From: Candidatus Poribacteria bacterium
GTDB lineage: Bacteria; Poribacteria; WGA-4E; WGA-3G
NCBI GenBank assembly: GCA_022825825.1
Contig: JAJDWA010000044.1
Span: 1 to 34,720, forward strand
Direction of reading: 5' to 3'
DNA: 34,720 nucleotides
Both the position numbers and the translations under genes were made by a program. Below are positions 31,145 through 34,720 of this stretch, in pieces; the stretch's first letter is position 1, and the number at the start of each line of letters is the position of its first letter. The notes under the pieces are model-generated. The model had not been told where the DNA came from, did not search any database, and saw nothing but the letters and a program-made list of their open reading frames with translations.

Positions 31145-33622
31145 TTATTTTGCTTTCTTTTGGCTGTTTTGTGTTCCAGGTGTCATCTGCACAGTTTGGA
31201 AAGCACCGGTCGCATTCGGCAACCTACCGATAGCGGTATCTTTTTCCTGCTGCCCAAATGTAATTGTATCTATCACCTGATTTCCATGCGTATCCGTATC
31301 CACGAGCAAGACAGTTTCGCCATTAGCAGATAATTTGAAATTCGCATGAAGTCCTTTAGACGCTTTTCCATCTTCATCTAACCATACAATTAAATACCCA
31401 CGCGGCGGAATCGTAGTGTTCTCGGGAAATTCCCATTTCTTGGGATTGTCAATTTTATCAGTAAGATACATCCCCGTAAGCAGCACGGGCTTATCTGTGA
31501 TGTTGTGTAGTTCAAGCCAGTCTTCGTGATCTCCCTGTGGATCAACAATACTATTGGTATTGACTGCCATAAGTTCATTAATTACAACCAATACCTCTTT
31601 TGCTTGCGGCAATGTAACCTTGTAATGGGCTGCGCCAAACGCTGCTCTTGCTGGTGAAAAAACTGTCGTGCCGTGTGTTTTTACTGCACTTGCTTCGACG
31701 TAATAATAGACAGTAGTCTCTGCGGGAAAAGCGGGAATGCTACCGACAAATTTATCTCCGTTCTTTGCCATCTCTGTGTGTTTAAAAACTGCGTGACGGT
31801 CAGTACTATAATACAATAGAACTGAATCCGCTGCAACAGTGTTATCTAATTTCGCTGTAATTTCAACGGGTTGGTTTGACGTGGGATTTTCAGGTGTGGA
31901 AACGGAAACAATCTTCGGTGTCGGCTTGCTCAATTCTGGGTGATTGAGTAAAATCTCTCGCCTTTGGGTTACATATCGTTTGAAACTCGGTGTACGTCCG
32001 CCACGGTCACCATCAACGCTTTCCTCAAAACGGCTGTAGTCGTAAAGTTTTTTATTATCTTTTTGCACTTCTGCATCAATGAGTGCGTGGTATTCTTTGA
32101 TGACCGGTTCCAACACCTCCCAATCAAGCCACTCATCTACGACTGTACGTACGTGTGCGATATACCGCGCTTTCCATTTTGGAATGCCAAGCAAACGACT
32201 AATAACGGGACGCATTGGGTTTTCAGCGTGTGTCGTTGGAGATACCGTCCCTACTATTAATTCTCCCCATGACCAACCACCAGGACCTCCTCTACCACCG
32301 GGTCCACCGCCGCCACGACGTTCGCCTGCAAATCTGAAAGTTTCATTGTTATCGTGCGAAATGAGGTGAAATCTCTCATTGACATCCTGATAAATGGAAA
32401 AATCTCCACCTTTATGGATGTAACTATCGTCATCCATAAAGACGTTTGAAACAGCAAGCTGCCACAAGGCACGGTCAACGTTAAATACTGATGGTAAATC
32501 CGTTTCTAATTTCGCATCAGGCGTTTTTGGCGCAAGCATTTCACAGAGCGCAATTAAATTTTTCCATGGATTTTCGACATTCGCAGTTTTAAGTTGGTAG
32601 GTGTTTTGATACACTTCTATATCATCTCCAGGATAGGTCAATGCACCACCGCCCGGTCCTACTTTCCAACGCACCCCATCTCTTGTGCCAAACCACTCAT
32701 CCAGAAAATCTTTGTTATATTGCTGCAGATTGATATACACACCCCAACTTTCACCGTTGATCACTAACTTCACAAAATTTGTTTTCATGGCAGGGATGTA
32801 GTCACGTGCAATTCGATTGTAAAGCACTTCTCGAAGGAAAGACGGATCGACGTGTCCGTTGAGTAGATTGAGTGTCTTATAGCCGTAAAGGCGTTGACTG
32901 TCGTCGCCATAGTCAATAGCAACGTTGAACGACTTCTTCGCAGATTCAACGGTAAAGTAGGACGAGGTTCCGCGGCATCGAACACCGACCTCTGGGTAAA
33001 CCTTCCCGTCAACGACTAATTCCGCTGGCACTTCAACGTCTGTGCGATAAAATGCGTTTAGTTGCGCATACCAATCTTCATCGTGGAAACGGAGGTACAG
33101 CGTACGAAGTGTCCCAGCATCATAAAATGCGGGTGAGTCTTTTGGTGAAGCAGCCAGACTCGCTTTCACGTCGTTTTCAATATTGCCAGTTGGGGTTCCT
33201 GCGCGTTGTTCAGGTGAATATGCGTCTCCACGCGCTTCAAGCGCCGCTTTCCGTTCGTCTCCCGTTAATTTTCCATCCTTATTTATATCAAAACGTGCGA
33301 CCAGCTTTTCCGGGGGACGAGGGCCACGTCTACCACCAAAACCGGGTGGTCTCCCGCTTTGTCGAGGGTCTCTGTCAGGGACACGGTTGCCCGCAATTTT
33401 CTCAATTTCTTCTTTACTCAGTTTACTATCTGCAAACGCCTCTAAACTTGTAACTCGAAGCATGAGTTGGCTTTCTTCGGGACTAAGCGTACCGTTTCCA
33501 TCCAGATCAAACCTTTTCTCGTCTTCTGAAAGTTGTGTCGATTCCCTATTTTGTTGGGTGTATGCGTACGTTACGAGACCAAATATTAGTCCAATGATTA
33601 CTATTAATTTTATATATTTCAT
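31145..33622 (-). CDS. exported EF-hand / CotH-kinase / lamin-tail domain protein
   Basis: An 825-aa protein. Signal peptide 1-22; AAGGAGAATATC precedes the ATG. Two EF-hand-like calcium loops follow: DLDGNGTLSPEE (39-50) and DINKDGKLTGDE (112-123), separated by a Gly/Arg/Pro-rich stretch. A CotH-kinase domain spans about 175-560 (GVRCRGTSSYFTVESAKKSF, then LNLLNGHVDPSFLREVLYNR and ISHDNNETFRF), interrupted by a Gly-rich insertion (GERRGGGGPGGRGGPGG). After a beta-sandwich-like stretch, a lamin-tail domain covers about 690-815 (VINELMAVNTNSIVDPQG, then DWLELHNITD). It resembles secreted multidomain CotH proteins thought to act in the envelope or matrix. DUF4956 lies 59 bp upstream on the same strand. 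Confidence 0.9.
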   Translation of the reverse strand: MKYIKLIVIIGLIFGLVTYAYTQQNRESTQLSEDEKRFDLDGNGTLSPEESQLMLRVTSLEAFADSKLSKEEIEKIAGNRVPDRDPRQSGRPPGFGGRRGPRPPEKLVARFDINKDGKLTGDERKAALEARGDAYSPEQRAGTPTGNIENDVKASLAASPKDSPAFYDAGTLRTLYLRFHDEDWYAQLNAFYRTDVEVPAELVVDGKVYPEVGVRCRGTSSYFTVESAKKSFNVAIDYGDDSQRLYGYKTLNLLNGHVDPSFLREVLYNRIARDYIPAMKTNFVKLVINGESWGVYINLQQYNKDFLDEWFGTRDGVRWKVGPGGGALTYPGDDIEVYQNTYQLKTANVENPWKNLIALCEMLAPKTPDAKLETDLPSVFNVDRALWQLAVSNVFMDDDSYIHKGGDFSIYQDVNERFHLISHDNNETFRFAGERRGGGGPGGRGGPGGWSWGELIVGTVSPTTHAENPMRPVISRLLGIPKWKARYIAHVRTVVDEWLDWEVLEPVIKEYHALIDAEVQKDNKKLYDYSRFEESVDGDRGGRTPSFKRYVTQRREILLNHPELSKPTPKIVSVSTPENPTSNQPVEITAKLDNTVAADSVLLYYSTDRHAVFKHTEMAKNGDKFVGSIPAFPAETTVYYYVEASAVKTHGTTVFSPARAAFGAAHYKVTLPQAKEVLVVINELMAVNTNSIVDPQGDHEDWLELHNITDKPVLLTGMYLTDKIDNPKKWEFPENTTIPPRGYLIVWLDEDGKASKGLHANFKLSANGETVLLVDTDTHGNQVIDTITFGQQEKDTAIGRLPNATGAFQTVQMTPGTQNSQKKAK

Positions 33623-33681
33623 GATATTCTCCTTCTTGCTATTTTGAATTTAGACAGACCAGGAACAGAAGGGTTCGGACT

Positions 33682-34332
33682 CTATTTTTTATCTAATTTA
33701 ACTTCAGTGATGTTTTCATGCCCTGAGAGTTCATTATAAAATGTGAGCCACTCATCGGGATTTGCCAATTTTACCCGAAAATTCAACTCAACTATCTTTG
33801 ACTTTTTAATCCGTCTATCAATTAAGCGTTCGTAAATGAGATGCTTATCAAAAATGAGGCGATAAACGGTTTCAGATTGCTGGTCGGGGGGTAGACAAAT
33901 TTCAAGGGTAAACTCGTTATTTTTTACAAAGTACTGATGCCAGTAGTACATGCAGAGGATTATGAGCCCGATGAGGAATGTGGCAACAACTGCAATTGCT
34001 GATTTTTTAGCACCAACAGCCATGCCCGCTGCTAACGCGAAAAAGACAAATCCGATATCGCGCGGGTCTTGGATTGCTGTGCGAAAACGGATAATTGAGA
34101 GTGCCCCGACTAAACTGAATGCTCTTGCAATGCTATCCTCAATAATGACCATCACCACTGAAATTAACATGCACAGAATGATGAGGGTATCGGTAAATGA
34201 TTTTTGTGGCGCTTTGGCATGTGTCCACTGATAGATAAGCACAACAAATACACCCAACACAAAAGAAAGAAGTATTCTGAGTGCATTTTCACCAAGTTCG
34301 ATAAACGGCGGTAGTGTGATTAAATCTAACAA
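33682..34332 (-). CDS. DUF4956 membrane protein
   Basis: A protein of about 216 aa with four to five hydrophobic helices and the family signature SLVGALSIIRFRTAIQDPRD, then IGFVFFALAAGMAVGA. The soluble C-terminal half (EICLPPDQQSETVYRLIFDK onward) is probably cytoplasmic and ferredoxin-like. The frame is open to 34518, but the extra 62 residues come from a TIR-bounded repeat element and have no family match. I therefore prefer the TTG at 34332, with the domain starting directly after it; this start is uncertain. DUF4956 genes often neighbour CotH and VTC-type polyphosphate-polymerase-like genes; CotH is downstream here, and a VTC gene would lie off the window. Function unknown. Confidence 0.8.
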   Translation of the reverse strand: MLDLITLPPFIELGENALRILLSFVLGVFVVLIYQWTHAKAPQKSFTDTLIILCMLISVVMVIIEDSIARAFSLVGALSIIRFRTAIQDPRDIGFVFFALAAGMAVGAKKSAIAVVATFLIGLIILCMYYWHQYFVKNNEFTLEICLPPDQQSETVYRLIFDKHLIYERLIDRRIKKSKIVELNFRVKLANPDEWLTFYNELSGHENITEVKLDKK

Positions 34333-34363
34333 AATATGTATTCCATAGTGTATGCATGTATAA

Positions 34364-34720
34364 CTAAAGTTTGGACAATTTATGCCAGTTATATCTTGAG
34401 TTATCAAGTCTTTTTCTATTTTTCTGTAAGTTTTCCATATCAGTGGAACCTCACGAAAAATGCTGCACTCCAGCGGAGTGCTATGTTTATAGAAAACATT
34501 ATGGGCGTATTCTCGCACTCCAGCGGAGTGCTATGCGTCAGTTCACTAACATACCGCTCCGCTGGAGCGGGAAATGTCGGTTCGGACTGTGGCTATAAAC
34601 ATATTGCTCCGCTGGAGCAAAGAGGGTTCCGTTTTGTGTGTTGCGTTAGGATTTCGTAACAGATGAAGTCCAACAATTTCTTATATTGAACTCGCGTATG
34701 AAAAATTGTCCAAACTATAG
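34364..34720. mobile_element. ~357-bp TIR-bounded element (MITE-like), reaching the window edge
   Basis: The left end CTAAAGTTTGGACAATTT (34364-34381) is the reverse complement of 34703-34720 with one mismatch. No transposase is encoded inside. The interior holds four ordered palindromes (34465-34620). It sits upstream of DUF4956 and overlaps the unlikely N-terminal extension of that reading frame. The right end coincides with the end of the window, so the full boundary and any target duplication cannot be seen. Confidence 0.65.
34465..34620. repeat. four 21-bp palindromes, two direct and two inverted
   Basis: GCACTCCAGCGGAGTGC plus TATG occurs at 34465-34485 and 34515-34535. The related CAT-prefixed GCTCCGCTGGAGC palindrome occurs inverted at 34550-34570 and 34600-34620. 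Starts are exactly 50 bp apart within each pair, making one large mirror-like inverted arrangement. Confidence 0.8.

Noticed and set aside
34333..34518. Longer DUF4956 start
   Set aside because: It is encoded within a TIR-bounded repeat element and has no match to the family N-terminus.
34465..34620. Four regularly spaced 21-bp repeats resembling a short CRISPR
   Set aside because: The repeats are palindromic, occur in both orientations and have spacers of unequal length (29 and 14 bp); no cas genes are present.

Overview
The window most resembles a genome of Candidatus Poribacteria or a related Planctomycetota-like, sponge- or marine-associated bacterium. This is inferred from gene content and repeat style, not from a marker phylogeny. 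The pointers are a sulfatase beside a DUF6785-type membrane protein, two CotH-kinase proteins, WD40 propeller proteins, a LamG protein ending in a YPAGKLAAMWGNIK-like tail, a Gfo/Idh/MocA oxidoreductase, a PorV/PorQ-like barrel protein, and many short palindromic intergenic repeats. Coding density is moderate and genes sit in short operons on both strands.

Layout. 1-2.1 kb: the end of a DUF3368 (PIN-like) gene, a TauE/SafE exporter (minus strand), and a translation pair (rpsU plus a stand-alone dsRNA-binding-domain protein) between a good sigma-70 promoter and a strong terminator. 2.2-5 kb: a methyltransferase, a RAYT-type transposase between its apparent REP hairpins, and a cytochrome c / copper type II monooxygenase fusion. 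5.1-8.6 kb: sulfatase plus DUF6785 membrane protein. 8.8-11.85 kb: the most unusual unit, with a consensus sigma-70 promoter, a roughly 290-nt structured leader, three envelope or secreted genes of no recognised family (two Cys-rich), and a strong terminator.

12-18.8 kb: a secreted trypsin/PDZ protease, a PorV/PorQ-like outer-membrane protein, rsmI overlapping a 3-hydroxyacyl-CoA dehydrogenase, a TVP38/DedA-type membrane protein, a MITE-rich spacer and a Gfo/Idh/MocA oxidoreductase. 18.9-24.5 kb: two tandem WD40 proteins (7 and 14 repeats), a LamG protein and an alpha/beta hydrolase, all exported or membrane-anchored. 24.5-28.7 kb: a sigma-54 activator without a sensor domain, a CotH lipoprotein and an exported dienelactone hydrolase. 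28.7-31.1 kb: an ECF sigma / zinc anti-sigma / RseB-like envelope-stress triad with a candidate autoregulatory promoter. 31.1-34.7 kb: an EF-hand/CotH/lamin-tail protein, a DUF4956 membrane protein, and a roughly 357-bp element with terminal inverted repeats that contains four ordered palindromes.

Most identified products act in the envelope or outside the cell. Non-coding space is dominated by at least four repeat families: GGCGCG hairpins near the RAYT, GAGGTTAGGAAACCTC hairpins, MITE-like ends reading TTTTACTATA, and a duplicated block of about 95 bp. No rRNA, tRNA, CRISPR array or prophage was recognised.
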